Positions 25,115-34,179 of a stretch of 64,000 nt of DNA are shown here, piece after piece (position 1 is the first letter of the stretch; each line of letters opens with the position of its first letter). A program made the translations under genes and the position numbers. Origin of the DNA: Chryseobacterium sp. OV279 (GTDB taxonomy: Bacteria > Bacteroidota > Bacteroidia > Flavobacteriales > Weeksellaceae); NCBI RefSeq assembly GCF_900128945.1, contig NZ_FQUD01000006.1, positions 62,001 through 126,000 on the forward strand. The letters run 5' to 3'. The notes below the pieces were generated by a model, which ran no database searches, was not told where the DNA came from, and was given only the letters and a program-made list of their open reading frames with translations.

Positions 25115-25537
25115 ATGAATAAGTTTGATAAAGCTTATCTAAAAATGGCCCAGGAGTGGGCAAAACTATCCTACTGTAAGAGAAAACAGGTAGGAGCACT
25201 TATCGTAAAAGATAGGATGATTATTTCAGATGGTTACAACGGAACGCCTTCGGGGTTTGAAAACTGCTGTGAAGATGGAGAGGGGAAAACACACTGGTAT
25301 GTACTTCATGCGGAAGCCAATGCGATATTAAAGCTGGCCGCTTCCACTCAGTCTGCAAAAGGTGCCACGTTATATTTAACGCTGTCGCCCTGCAAAGAAT
25401 GCAGCAAACTGATTCTGCAGGCAGGAATTACAAGACTTGTGTATATCAATGAGTATTCAGACGACCACGGGATTTCGTTCCTGAGAAACCATAATATTGA
25501 AATAGAACAAATATCGGACTGTGAACTAAAAAAATAA
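25115..25537 (+). CDS. Deoxycytidylate deaminase (ComEB family)
   Basis: 140 residues with the zinc cytidine/dCMP deaminase motif LHAEANAI (His66, Glu68) and SPCKECSK (Cys93, Cys96). The YNGTPSGFENC segment is characteristic of dCMP deaminases. The reaction is dCMP to dUMP, feeding thymidylate synthesis. Six bases separate its stop from xerD, so the two form one transcript, an arrangement common in Bacteroidota. Confidence 0.93.
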   Translation: MNKFDKAYLKMAQEWAKLSYCKRKQVGALIVKDRMIISDGYNGTPSGFENCCEDGEGKTHWYVLHAEANAILKLAASTQSAKGATLYLTLSPCKECSKLILQAGITRLVYINEYSDDHGISFLRNHNIEIEQISDCELKK

Positions 25538-25543
25538 GCACAA

Positions 25544-26458
25544 ATGACTTGGGATGAAAAGATCAAAGATTTTGAAATATTTCTTCGCTTCGAAAGAAAT
25601 TTTTCAGAAAACACGCTCGATGCCTATATTCGAGACATCAAAAAATTAAAAGATTATGCCATAGTGGATCTGGAAAACGTCGGTCCGGATGCTATAGGCT
25701 ATGAAAACTTACAGGAATATATCTTCAATCTTTCCAAACAGAAGTTCAGCGAAAGATCTCAGGCAAGATGGATTTCTTCTATCAAAGCTTTCTTCAAGTT
25801 TCTTCTTGAGGATGAGTTCAGAGAAGACAATCCTGCGTCACTGCTTGAAGGCCCGAAACTGGGATTATATCTTCCTGACACCTTGAGCCTGCCGGATATC
25901 AATAAGATCATCGCAGCCATCGAGGCCAATTCTGATCTCGGAAAGAGAAATCATTGTATCATTGAAGTTCTGTACGGATGCGGATTACGTGTCTCGGAAC
26001 TTATTGACCTTAAAATTTCGAACATCAATTTCAAAGAACAGTATATCAAAGTAAACGGAAAAGGCAATAAAACGCGTTTCGTTCCTTTGGCAGATTATAC
26101 TGCTGAACTTTTGGAAACCTACATCAACGAGGTCCGTTCTACCAATAAGATCAATAAAAAGTATGAGGATACGCTGTTTCTTAACAGCCGTGGAACATCT
26201 ATGTCCAGGGTGATCGTATTTCTGATCATCAAGGAACTTACAGACAAAGCAGGAGTAAGCAAAAAAATATCTCCACACACGTTCAGACATTCTTTTGCAA
26301 CACACCTTTTACAGAATGGTGCAGACCTTCGTTATATCCAGGAAATGCTGGGACATTCCAGTATTACCACTACGGAGATTTATACCCATCTGAAGACAGA
26401 AGAACTTCGGGATGTGATCCTGAACTATCACCCGAGAAATATTAATATTGCTCAGTGA
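25544..26458 (+). CDS. xerD: Tyrosine recombinase XerD
   Basis: 304 residues, with N-terminal SAM-like core-binding domain (residues 1-105) and catalytic domain. All six active-site residues are visible: Arg149 (GCGLRVSEL), Lys173 (NGKGNKTR), His245 and Arg248 (HTFRHSFATHLL), His271 (LGHSSI), and nucleophile Tyr280 (TEIYTH). It resolves chromosome dimers with XerC at dif. No dif site was found in the window. The size and the housekeeping neighbours argue for the chromosomal Xer protein rather than a mobile-element integrase. Confidence 0.95.
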   Translation: MTWDEKIKDFEIFLRFERNFSENTLDAYIRDIKKLKDYAIVDLENVGPDAIGYENLQEYIFNLSKQKFSERSQARWISSIKAFFKFLLEDEFREDNPASLLEGPKLGLYLPDTLSLPDINKIIAAIEANSDLGKRNHCIIEVLYGCGLRVSELIDLKISNINFKEQYIKVNGKGNKTRFVPLADYTAELLETYINEVRSTNKINKKYEDTLFLNSRGTSMSRVIVFLIIKELTDKAGVSKKISPHTFRHSFATHLLQNGADLRYIQEMLGHSSITTTEIYTHLKTEELRDVILNYHPRNINIAQ

Positions 26459-26500
26459 TACGAAGTTCCATCTGAATTTTGAAAAAACGATTTTAAACAG

Positions 26501-27019
26501 ATGAAAGTATTGAAATATTGCCCAAGCTGTGGCAAAGAAACGCTTCACTGGGACGGTGAAAAGAAATGGAGCTGTCCTGAATGCGGGTTTACCCTTTACA
26601 ATAACGTAGCCGGCGCAGTAGCCGTTGTTATCCGGTGTGGTGATGAAATCTATCTTACCAGAAGAAACAGGGATCCTAAAAAGGGAAAACTGGATTTGGC
26701 GGGAGGTTTTGTAGATCCGAAGGAAAGTGCTGAGGAAACCTGTAAAAGAGAGCTTTTCGAAGAACTTCAGCTTGATGTGGATATTTCAAATTTAAAGTAT
26801 CTGACCAGCCTTCCGAATGTGTATCAGTATAAGGAAATTGATTACAATACGATCGATCTCTTCTACGAGTATACGGTTCAGGAAAAGTTTGAGGTCAGTC
26901 TTGAGCTTTCTGAAATATCAGAAGCTGTCTGGATTCCTTTGAGTACATTGGATCTTAACGACATTGCTTTTGATTCTCAGAAGAAGTTTTTTGAGGAATA
27001 TGTGAATAAAAACTTATAA
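26501..27019 (+). CDS. Nudix hydrolase with N-terminal zinc ribbon
   Basis: 172 residues. N-terminal zinc ribbon CPSCG ... CPECG (residues 8-12 and 26-30), then the Nudix box GGFVDPKESAEETCKRELFE followed by EL, matching Gx5Ex7REUxEExGU apart from Leu at the last Gly. The ribbon-plus-Nudix layout resembles NudC-like NADH pyrophosphatases, but the protein is shorter and lacks NudC's SQPWPFPxS motif, so the substrate is open (ADP-ribose or NDP-sugars also possible). It starts 42 bases after xerD. Confidence 0.9.
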   Translation: MKVLKYCPSCGKETLHWDGEKKWSCPECGFTLYNNVAGAVAVVIRCGDEIYLTRRNRDPKKGKLDLAGGFVDPKESAEETCKRELFEELQLDVDISNLKYLTSLPNVYQYKEIDYNTIDLFYEYTVQEKFEVSLELSEISEAVWIPLSTLDLNDIAFDSQKKFFEEYVNKNL

Positions 27020-27020
27020 T

Positions 27021-27090
27021 ATCTCCCACAGATCTCACAAAAAACACAGCTGTTTTCAATAATACTGTGTTACGGTGATATCTGTGGGAT
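27021..27090. repeat. Long imperfect hairpin of CCCACAGAT type
   Basis: Left arm ATCTCCCACAGATCTCAC ... AACACAG pairs with CTGTGTT ... GTGATATCTGTGGGAT. It lies just after the Nudix gene and runs into TTTTCTTT, so it could act as a terminator. The arms resemble the AACCACTGATTACACAGAT repeats at 3575-3830. Confidence 0.6.
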
Positions 27091-27257
27091 TTTCTTTGGA
27101 TAAGAGTTTTGAGTTATAAATTATGAGTGATGAGTTTGAGAAGTACGGAATTTTGGTGGTTAAAACTATATGGGTATAACATATATAAACCACGAAATCA
27201 TCATCCCAAAACATACTGAGCTGATAAAATTCCCTTGAAAAGTCTTCAATCTCACAT

Positions 27258-27280
27258 CTGATGTCTGATGTCTGATGTCT
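27258..27280. repeat. Short tandem heptamer
   Basis: CTGATGT is repeated three times in a row, followed by CT. It lies in the spacer between two convergent genes. Possibly a slippage-prone tract; no gene overlaps it. Confidence 0.7.
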
Positions 27281-27311
27281 AAAAAAAATATCTTAACCTG
27301 AACTCAGTTTT

Positions 27312-27770
27312 TTAATAAGATTTAGATTTCAGCATCTCTTCGAAGTACTGAACCATCAGTGTTCTTTCGGCTTCGGAAAGGTTGGCTTCTTTGTGATACA
27401 CAATATAGCCCGGCATAGGCATTGTTTTATTTTGAACCGTCTGAATAGCTTTGCTCAGCATATTCTCCTTTAATTCCTTGTTATAAGTTCCCCAAATGGA
27501 AAAATTCAGGTGCTCTCTGCCTTCATTCACGTGGCTTTTTACAGACCATGAAATAGGGGCGAGGTAAGCATATTTAGGATATACTGTTTCATTGGAATGA
27601 CAGTCGTAGCAGGCTCCTTTTATCAGATCCCTGATCTTCTCCGGAGTTTTCTTTGCTTCCACAAAATTAGCTGCTTTATCAACAGGCTTATTCACCCTGT
27701 CAATAGGGATAAACTGGATCAGCGCAAATGCGACCAATGTCCAGAACAATACTTTTTTTACCGTTTTCAT
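27312..27770 (-). CDS. Haem-binding domain protein (single c-type haem site)
   Basis: 152 residues, N-terminal transmembrane or uncleaved signal segment (VLFWTLVAFALIQFIPI), then GACYDCHSNETVYPKYAYLA, i.e. a CxxCH haem attachment site followed by SNxTxYP. This matches the haem-binding domain (Haem_bd, PF14376) of Bacteroidota periplasmic proteins. The C-terminal LSEAERTLMVQYFEEML and the MPMPGYIVYH segment (likely Met axial ligand) fit a small cytochrome. It starts 4 bases after the stop of the Ig-like lipoprotein on the same strand, so the two are one operon. Confidence 0.88.
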   Translation of the reverse strand: MKTVKKVLFWTLVAFALIQFIPIDRVNKPVDKAANFVEAKKTPEKIRDLIKGACYDCHSNETVYPKYAYLAPISWSVKSHVNEGREHLNFSIWGTYNKELKENMLSKAIQTVQNKTMPMPGYIVYHKEANLSEAERTLMVQYFEEMLKSKSY

Positions 27771-27774
27771 ATTT

Positions 27775-29535
27775 CTATTTTACCGGTGTCAGTACTGCGT
27801 TTCCGGAATCTGACTTCAGTTCTTTTTTTACTTCCTTCTGTACGGTTTCTTTCGGGGTTTCTTCCGTTGGAGTTTCTGCAGGTTTAGGAGCAACCGTTCC
27901 TTTAGGGTTATCCAGTGTTCTGGTGTCTTTCAGATCCCAGTCTTCTTTGGTTTCCCAAAGTGGCCTCACAATGGCTTTTTTGTAGAATACGTAAGAATCT
28001 TCTGCAGGGGTTTCCGTTTCGAAATCGGCTACGTCCCAGAATTTATTTCCGTTGTTGTCTACCAGTATCCTGACGATGTATTCATTAGGTTTCAGGATGT
28101 CAAATTTCACTTTGTCCCCTTTGGTATATCTTGAATAAACCACTTTGTCCGAAGCATCCAGAAGCTGGATCCAATAACTGGCTTCCGGAGCATTCTGAAT
28201 AGAAAACGCCAGACTTCCGAACTGTTCTACTTTTTCTGCTTCGAAATCAAAACGTTTTGACTGTACATTTTTAGCATAATACGATGAAACGGTTTCTTTC
28301 GGAACAGTAAGCTGATATTTTTTACCCGGTACAAAATCTGAATGAATCATGATCTGGTACGGATCTGTTTCTGAAATTTTCGCTGTAAATTCCTGAGTGG
28401 TTAAACTGTCGCTCTTCAGCACCCATTTTTCAGGGCTTATCTTATCAATGATATAATTGGATCTAATCTTAAAATCAGAATTCGGGGCCAATGCAGGTCC
28501 TCCGTTATCATTTTCAAGATCCATGGCATTTTTCTTATTGTATTTGTAGAAAACGGATACGGTATCCTGTTTAGTACCCGTATCATAACTGAATTTAAGA
28601 TTCTCTGTTACAGTCTGTCCTACATCACTTTTTACCGGATCAAACCAAATCCTTACGGTATCTGATTTCGGACGGTGAGTGAATTTTATATCCTTGAGTT
28701 TATCGCTTACAGAAGCTACTTTTACACTTTCCGGATTTCCTTCAAATGTCATGATAACTCCACCTGGATTTTCTTTCATCTCAGCATATTTCAGAGGCTT
28801 TTTGGAAGGATATACTTTTAATTTTACTCCTGAAATAGACTTTTCAACATCTACAGGATCTTTTTGGAAACCAATCTTTTCTTTTCCCGGATCATATACA
28901 GAATTGCCGTTTTCATCTTCAAAAGCGATGATCTTGTATTTTCCCTTTGTCAGATAATTAAGTTCGAAATAGCCATCTTCATCTACCTTGGTGATGTAGT
29001 ACGGTTTCTGCTTATAATTAATGGTATCTTTTACCTGATAAAGGCCTACAACAAGCTTATTTTCACCCTGTTTCTTTTTAATCGCCGTGGCATCAATAAT
29101 ATCTCCACTGATGTACAGGTCATCAAGTTTATCTCCCGTAGAGAAAGCAAAATTGAAATAGCGGAGAATATTGGCTTCGTTATTATCTGCAATTGAATTT
29201 CCGAAGTTGAAATTATAGGTGGTATTTGCCTGAAGCGTGTCTTCCCACTGGATCATCACATACCTATTGGCGATATTGGAAGGAAGGATCCGCTTTATAC
29301 TTTTGATAGGCGGAGAAATGATCAGGTTTTTATTAATATCCTTTAAAGTAATATATTCGTCAAAATCCAGCCTGAGCTCATGGATGTCTCTTTTCACATT
29401 GACTCTTGTGGTGTCAATATTTGAACTTAAAAACTTTGGCGCCAGGGTATCTTTCGGACCACCAACGGGAGCCCCTACTCTTGCACATGAGTGTACAAGA
29501 AAACAGATAACGAATAATAGAAGAAGTCTTTTCAT
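27775..29535 (-). CDS. Ig-like-domain lipoprotein
   Basis: 586 residues, lipobox VHSCARVG (Cys about 17), then GAPVGGPKDTLAP, an opening typical of the Bacteroidota lipoproteins with an N-terminal bacterial Ig-like (Big_5, PF13205) domain. That domain spans about residues 27-135 (LRLDFDEYITL, PSNIANRYVMIQWEDTLQAN). The rest is beta-rich with repeated YxVxVxxDxxGNxxxD-type segments (e.g. DENGNSVYDPG and DNNGNKFWDV) resembling prealbumin-like folds. The C-terminus is Thr/Glu/Pro rich. Predicted outer-membrane lipoprotein. Downstream partner is the haem-binding protein. Confidence 0.85.
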   Translation of the reverse strand: MKRLLLLFVICFLVHSCARVGAPVGGPKDTLAPKFLSSNIDTTRVNVKRDIHELRLDFDEYITLKDINKNLIISPPIKSIKRILPSNIANRYVMIQWEDTLQANTTYNFNFGNSIADNNEANILRYFNFAFSTGDKLDDLYISGDIIDATAIKKKQGENKLVVGLYQVKDTINYKQKPYYITKVDEDGYFELNYLTKGKYKIIAFEDENGNSVYDPGKEKIGFQKDPVDVEKSISGVKLKVYPSKKPLKYAEMKENPGGVIMTFEGNPESVKVASVSDKLKDIKFTHRPKSDTVRIWFDPVKSDVGQTVTENLKFSYDTGTKQDTVSVFYKYNKKNAMDLENDNGGPALAPNSDFKIRSNYIIDKISPEKWVLKSDSLTTQEFTAKISETDPYQIMIHSDFVPGKKYQLTVPKETVSSYYAKNVQSKRFDFEAEKVEQFGSLAFSIQNAPEASYWIQLLDASDKVVYSRYTKGDKVKFDILKPNEYIVRILVDNNGNKFWDVADFETETPAEDSYVFYKKAIVRPLWETKEDWDLKDTRTLDNPKGTVAPKPAETPTEETPKETVQKEVKKELKSDSGNAVLTPVK

Positions 29536-29557
29536 ATATGTTTAACAAAATTAAACA

Positions 29558-30820
29558 TTATTCTCCAAAAACTTCATGTCCGGCATTCAAAGTATCTTTA
29601 TTGTCGTTCATTACACTGTGGAGTTTATCTTTCTGAACAGGAAAATCTTCAAATAATCCTGATAAAGCAAGGGCTGTGTACACCTGATTCGAATATTTAT
29701 TTCCAATCGCTACGATCGTCACTTTTGATTTCAGAAGGTGTGCAAATACGGAATTGGTCCCGTGCCACCAACCATTGTGGTAGGTAAGCTTCTCTCCGTT
29801 GTCAAAAATTTTCATCCTGAAACCCAGCCCATAATTATTCATTCCTGATTTTTCATTGCTGTATGGCGTGAAAACCATCTGCATCAAATCAGATTTTAAG
29901 AAATCTTTTGAATACATGGCTTTTGAGAAATTGTAAAGATCTCTTGGCGTAGTGTAGACATTTTTATCTCCATAAATAAGATCAAGTCTGTCCAGAGGAT
30001 ATAATCTGTTTCCACCGTAATAAAATGATTGTGCCGCCGTAGGAATATCTTTTTCCTGGAAAATATAAGTGTGCTCCATTTTCAGAGGCTGAAATATCAT
30101 TTCTTTCATCGCCTGTGGAAAAGGAGTTTTTGTGATCTTTTCGATCAGGAGAGCCAACATCGCAAAATTGGTATTACAGTACATAAAACCTGTATCTGTA
30201 TCTCTTGCAAGATCCGGCTTATACTTGATGATCATGTCCAGAACATCCTGGTTGGTAATGAAAGGCTTTGATAATTCTGCCGGAGCCGGCTGTATTTTGG
30301 GAATAAAATATTCGTATTTCGGAAGACCGCTTCTCTGATCCAGTAAGGTTTGCACCGTAACGTTCGGATAAGGGAATCCCGGGAAATATTGGGTAAGGTG
30401 ATCTGTCAGTTTAATTTTTCCGGCTTCTACCAGCTTCAACATCGCCATGGCTGTCAAAGTTTTTGAAACGGAAGCCACATGAAGCGGCGTGTTTTTATCA
30501 ATCGGCATCTGGTTTCCTTCTCTTCCGAAACCTCTGTAGTTTTCATATAGAATTTCGTCTCCTTTTGCTACCAGAATCCCTCCACTCAGGTTTCCTCCTT
30601 CCCAGATTTTTTTGTAATACTGATCAATATATCCCGTGAGTATTCCTTTGTCACCAAGCTGGCTGTCAGCTTTGGTAAAAACACTGTTCAGATCTACGTT
30701 TCCATAGTTCGGAAGGTTGGTTGTATTTTCTGCTGAAGCCTTTTTGGAATCAGCATCTTTTTTACAGGAAATAAGGGATAAAAAAACAGTTACAATAAGT
30801 ACTAAATTACGCGTCGTCAT
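29558..30820 (-). CDS. Serine beta-lactamase-fold lipoprotein (class C / PBP-like)
   Basis: 420 residues from the ATG at 30820; a TTG three codons earlier is less likely. Lipobox SLISC (Cys19). The beta-lactamase domain has SVSK with nucleophile Ser117 and Lys120, a YCN motif (GFMYCNTNF) for the second catalytic Tyr, and HNGWWHGT as the KTG-like third motif. This is the pattern of the serine hydrolases related to AmpC, D-aminopeptidases and esterases. It is not a convincing resistance beta-lactamase: the third motif is HNG rather than KTG. Probably a periplasmic peptidase or esterase. 22 bases before the Ig-like lipoprotein gene. Confidence 0.88.
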   Translation of the reverse strand: MTTRNLVLIVTVFLSLISCKKDADSKKASAENTTNLPNYGNVDLNSVFTKADSQLGDKGILTGYIDQYYKKIWEGGNLSGGILVAKGDEILYENYRGFGREGNQMPIDKNTPLHVASVSKTLTAMAMLKLVEAGKIKLTDHLTQYFPGFPYPNVTVQTLLDQRSGLPKYEYFIPKIQPAPAELSKPFITNQDVLDMIIKYKPDLARDTDTGFMYCNTNFAMLALLIEKITKTPFPQAMKEMIFQPLKMEHTYIFQEKDIPTAAQSFYYGGNRLYPLDRLDLIYGDKNVYTTPRDLYNFSKAMYSKDFLKSDLMQMVFTPYSNEKSGMNNYGLGFRMKIFDNGEKLTYHNGWWHGTNSVFAHLLKSKVTIVAIGNKYSNQVYTALALSGLFEDFPVQKDKLHSVMNDNKDTLNAGHEVFGE

Positions 30821-31167
30821 GAGTATCAAAAAATGAGCAGCAATTTAATAAAACTCAAAATAAATCCTCAATCCGGAGCGTACATTATGAATTATTTAAC
30901 ATTATCAAATGCGCTTTTGAAAAATATAAAATCAAATGACACAAATCTTCTCAATGTGGAAACTTTCTTATAATTTAGATTAAGCACTTATTTTTTAAAG
31001 TGTAAAAAATCAATAAGATTTCTTTTATAAATATATATTTTAGATAAATCAACGCTAAAAAGGATAATTTATACGGAATTCAGGCGATTATTTGCAATTT
31101 TAATTTTTGTTTTTATGTCTTATTTATGGGAAATATGTATTTTTGCGCTCAATAAAAATTAATAAAA
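30821..31167. other. AT-rich divergent intergenic region
   Basis: 347 bases between divergent genes with no gene seen. The only signal is TATTTTTG at 31138-31145, a plausible -7 box 22 bases before the BspA-like gene; no matching -33 element is at the usual distance. The rest is low-complexity AT sequence. Confidence 0.5.
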
Positions 31168-32589
31168 ATGTTAAAAAAAATTTACTTTTTCTCTTTCTTC
31201 TTTTTGGCCATTAGTGCTCTAGGGGCACAGACGCCACTGATATTAAAATTTTTGGTGACCGATGCTAACAGCCTAAAAATAAAATTAAATACCCAAGGCG
31301 TTTACAGCTACTCATATGTAAAGACCAACAATTCTACTGTTACAGGTAATGGAAATGGAAATACGGGTTTAACAGAAATAAACGTTCCTTCAATAGGAAC
31401 ATATGCTATTTCAATTACGCCTACCGGCACTTTTAGACTTGGTTCCGGGACTGATGCAGATAAAGTGGTCGAACTAACACAATGGGGGCAAATAACCTGG
31501 AATACTAATTTATCAGGAATGTTTTCCGGATATGCGAATATTCAAATTACAGCAACTGATATTCCCGATTTTTCACAAGTTACCAATCTAAGCTCGTTTT
31601 TTTCAGGTTGTACCAACTTATCCATTGTAAACAATATTAACAACTGGAATGTGGGCAACGTGACCAATATGAGTAATTTATTCTTTAATGCCAAGGCTTT
31701 TAATAAGCCAATCGGTAGTTGGAATACATCTAAAGTTACAGATATGAGCCAGATGTTCTTTTATGCTGATGCATTCAATCAGGATATTGGTAATTGGAAT
31801 GTTTCAAATGTGACTAACATGAGTTCAATGTTTAATCGTGCAAAGGCATTCAACCAGAATATTAATACCTGGAACGTGTCAAATGTTCAGAATATGTCAC
31901 TGATGTTCGAAGCATCTCAGGCGTTTAACCAACCATTAAACAACTGGAATACTTCAAATGTTACCAATATGGCTCAAATGTTTTCTTATCCAAGTTTCAA
32001 CCAAGACATTTCCTCTTGGGATGTATCGAATGTTACCGACATGTCTCGCATGTTTTGGTCTAACAATAATTTTAATAAGAATTTAGGCAACTGGACACTT
32101 TCGCCAATAGTGAATATGACAGAAATTTTTGGCTATAGTGGTTTAGATTGTGGAAATTATGGGGCAACATTAAAAGGCTGGGCTGAAAATCCTAATTCTC
32201 CACTTGGACGACTCGTAGGAGCAGTTGGAAGAACTTATGGAAACGGGGGCCAACTATATCGTAACCATTTAATTAACAACAAGGGCTGGACATTTGTTGG
32301 AGACAGTTTTTCTCCAAACTGCTCGGAGCCTTCGTTACTTGTTGAAGAAATAAAATCAGGCAAGACAAAATTACTGCTGTACCCAAATCCTGCCTCAGAA
32401 ATGATCTTTATAAAATCAGAATACATCACTAAATCGGTACAGGTTTTAGATGCTTCAGGAAAAGTATTACTGAACAAAGTAGGTGAAACAAATCAATTAA
32501 ACCTGCAACAAATTCCTACCGGCACCTATTTTATTAAAATTGCAACAGCCGATGGATCTGAGAGTACACACAAACTCATAAAAAAATAA
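31168..32589 (+). CDS. BspA-like (DUF285) repeat protein with T9SS sorting domain
   Basis: 473 residues. Signal peptide to about GALGAQ (residue 20). Residues about 90-330 contain 6-7 copies of the DUF285 / BspA-type repeat, with the hallmark WNVSNVTNMSxMFxxAxxFN (e.g. IGSWNTSKVTDMSQMF, IGNWNVSNVTNMSSMF, ISSWDVSNVTDMSRMF). The last 75 residues are a type IX secretion sorting domain: LYPNPASEMIFIKSE, VQVLDASGKVLL, IPTGTYFIKI, HKLIKK. So it is exported by T9SS and attached to the cell surface. BspA-type repeats occur in adhesins of other phyla, and lateral spread is plausible. It is a single gene with its own terminator. Confidence 0.92.
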   Translation: MLKKIYFFSFFFLAISALGAQTPLILKFLVTDANSLKIKLNTQGVYSYSYVKTNNSTVTGNGNGNTGLTEINVPSIGTYAISITPTGTFRLGSGTDADKVVELTQWGQITWNTNLSGMFSGYANIQITATDIPDFSQVTNLSSFFSGCTNLSIVNNINNWNVGNVTNMSNLFFNAKAFNKPIGSWNTSKVTDMSQMFFYADAFNQDIGNWNVSNVTNMSSMFNRAKAFNQNINTWNVSNVQNMSLMFEASQAFNQPLNNWNTSNVTNMAQMFSYPSFNQDISSWDVSNVTDMSRMFWSNNNFNKNLGNWTLSPIVNMTEIFGYSGLDCGNYGATLKGWAENPNSPLGRLVGAVGRTYGNGGQLYRNHLINNKGWTFVGDSFSPNCSEPSLLVEEIKSGKTKLLLYPNPASEMIFIKSEYITKSVQVLDASGKVLLNKVGETNQLNLQQIPTGTYFIKIATADGSESTHKLIKK

Positions 32590-32647
32590 ACAATACGTAA
32601 AAATTGCCTTTTGCTATGTAAATATACCAGCTTCCGGCAATAAATGG

Positions 32648-32679
32648 AAAAGCACAGATCTTACGATCTGTGCTTTTTT
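32648..32679 (+). terminator. Rho-independent terminator after the BspA-like gene
   Basis: Stem AAAGCACAGATC / GATCTGTGCTTT with loop TTAC, followed by T run. 58 bases after the stop codon. The A run on the left arm lets it work on the opposite strand as well. Confidence 0.9.
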
Positions 32680-32768
32680 ATTATTTGAAAGTAAAAATAT
32701 TATTTAGTGAAAATCATTTGGAAAGGTTACGTCAAAAATAGATCAGTACCTTCAGCAAGGATGATTAC

Positions 32769-33701
32769 CTACCCTGCAAAGCTCTCTACAATTTTATCTA
32801 CAATCACCTGAGCAAGTTTTTCTTTACTCTGATGCGTCCAGCCGGCAATGTGTGGGGTTACAATTGTTTTTTCAGATTCCAGAAGATACTTGAGATCTTC
32901 ATTTTCTGTTTCAAGGTTTTCAAAAGATGCTTTTTCATACTCAAGAACATCCAGACACGCGCCTTTTACTTTCCCAGACTTCAAAGCATCAACTAGATAT
33001 TTAGTTTCTACATTTTTTCCTCTTGCGGTATTGACAAAATAGAAGTCTTTTTTCATTCCTGAAATAAACTTTTCATCAACAAGATAGTGGGTTTCAGAAG
33101 TAAGCGGAATATGCAGGCTTACAATATCTGCAGACTGCTGTAGTTCTTCCAGACTGACCTGTGAAGCATACTCATCAGCAAGTCCGGGAAGAATATCATG
33201 AAAAACAACTTTACATCCGAATCCGGAGAATCTCTTTGCCGTAGCTTTTCCCATATTTCCGTATCCGATAAGGCCTACTGTCTTTCCAAGAAGCTCGTCG
33301 CCTCTGTTCTCTTCCCGTTTCCAGATTCCGTTTTTCACTTCATTGGAAGCGATGAAAAGGCGGTTCATCAGAATCAGCAACATTGCTACAACGTGTTCCG
33401 CGACAGAATCTCTGTTGCCTTCGGGAGAATTGATCAACTGTATTCCCAATTGCTCTGCAACAGGAATATCAATATTTTCCATTCCCGCTCCCACTCTGGC
33501 GATGAATTTCAGATTTTTTCCTTTTTCAAGAAAGTTTTTATCCAAAGGAATTCTGCTCCTGATGATGATTCCGTCATAATTTTCAATTTTATGGCAAACC
33601 TCATCGTAGGAAGACGTAAAATCCTCTTCCAGCACAAAGTTTTTAGCCAGAAGCTGCTCTGTGATGAGAGGATGGTTTTTATCTAAAAGGAGAATTTTCA
33701 T
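32769..33701 (-). CDS. D-2-hydroxyacid dehydrogenase (SerA-like)
   Basis: 310 residues from the ATG at 33701 (MKILLLDKNH); the longer frame upstream runs into repeats. NAD-binding motif GLIGYGNMGKATAKRF (GxGxxG, about 145-160). Catalytic Arg in FIARVGAGMENID, catalytic Glu in the region near 250, catalytic His in TPHIAGWTHQ. NTARGKNVE is the family signature. Lacks the ACT/ASB domains of long PGDH forms. It could be 3-phosphoglycerate dehydrogenase or another 2-hydroxyacid dehydrogenase. No ser genes are adjacent, so I leave the symbol blank. Confidence 0.88.
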   Translation of the reverse strand: MKILLLDKNHPLITEQLLAKNFVLEEDFTSSYDEVCHKIENYDGIIIRSRIPLDKNFLEKGKNLKFIARVGAGMENIDIPVAEQLGIQLINSPEGNRDSVAEHVVAMLLILMNRLFIASNEVKNGIWKREENRGDELLGKTVGLIGYGNMGKATAKRFSGFGCKVVFHDILPGLADEYASQVSLEELQQSADIVSLHIPLTSETHYLVDEKFISGMKKDFYFVNTARGKNVETKYLVDALKSGKVKGACLDVLEYEKASFENLETENEDLKYLLESEKTIVTPHIAGWTHQSKEKLAQVIVDKIVESFAG

Positions 33702-33709
33702 TTTTTTAA

Positions 33710-33765
33710 GCACGAATGATTTAAACACTAATGACACTAATTATTTTCACAAATGACACCAATGT
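33710..33765. repeat. Array of CACNAATGA-like units, left of the GxxExxY gene
   Basis: Five imperfect units in a row: CACGAATGA, CACTAATGA, CACTAATT, CACAAATGA, CACCAATG, spaced 1-7 bases apart. A matching array in inverted orientation lies on the other side of the GxxExxY gene (34180-34225). Confidence 0.7.
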
Positions 33766-33770
33766 GAATT

Positions 33771-34175
33771 TTATAGTGTCCCATTGATTACTCTTTTTAC
33801 CCCGTTTTTAAACTGGAGGGTATTAAAATTGATCAGCATTCCAAGCTTGCAGTTGCTTAAGCGAAGATAGGTCAGAATTTGAGCAAGATGTATGTCATTC
33901 AATGACTCCACAGCTTTAATCTCCAGAACAAATTTACTTTCAATCAGAAAATCCAGCCTGTAACCCACATCCAATTTCACTTCATCATAAACCAAGGGCA
34001 TTGGTTTTTGTTTTTCAACCAGGAGATCATGCTTACCCAGCTCATAGAACATACATTCTTCATAGGCACTCTCCAAAAGTCCGGGACCTAAAGTTTTATG
34101 AACAATATATCCTACTTCATACACCATTCTTGATATATCATTCTCTGAAATACCTGATGTTATCATTTTTTTCAT
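33771..34175 (-). CDS. GxxExxY protein (PD-(D/E)XK nuclease-like fold)
   Basis: 134 residues. Family signature GPGLLESAYEE: Gly32, Glu35, Tyr38. The PD-(D/E)XK-type catalytic set is visible as VGYRLDFLIES (Asp75) and LEIKAVE (Glu85, Lys87), so nuclease chemistry is possible. The family (PF13366) is widespread in Bacteroidota and its function is not established. Here it sits alone between the hydroxyacid dehydrogenase and thioesterase genes and is bracketed by inverted arrays of CACNAATGA-like repeats, with no second gene inside the bracket. Confidence 0.88.
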   Translation of the reverse strand: MKKMITSGISENDISRMVYEVGYIVHKTLGPGLLESAYEECMFYELGKHDLLVEKQKPMPLVYDEVKLDVGYRLDFLIESKFVLEIKAVESLNDIHLAQILTYLRLSNCKLGMLINFNTLQFKNGVKRVINGTL

Positions 34176-34179
34176 TTAT

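Noticed and set aside
25544..26458. Integrase of a mobile element
   Set aside because: Length, neighbours (dCMP deaminase, Nudix) and full XerD motif set indicate the chromosomal XerD. No attachment-site duplication or cargo genes were seen.
29558..30820. Antibiotic-resistance beta-lactamase
   Set aside because: The fold and the SxxK and YxN motifs are present, but the KTG motif is replaced by HNG and the context is envelope maintenance. A peptidase or esterase is more likely.
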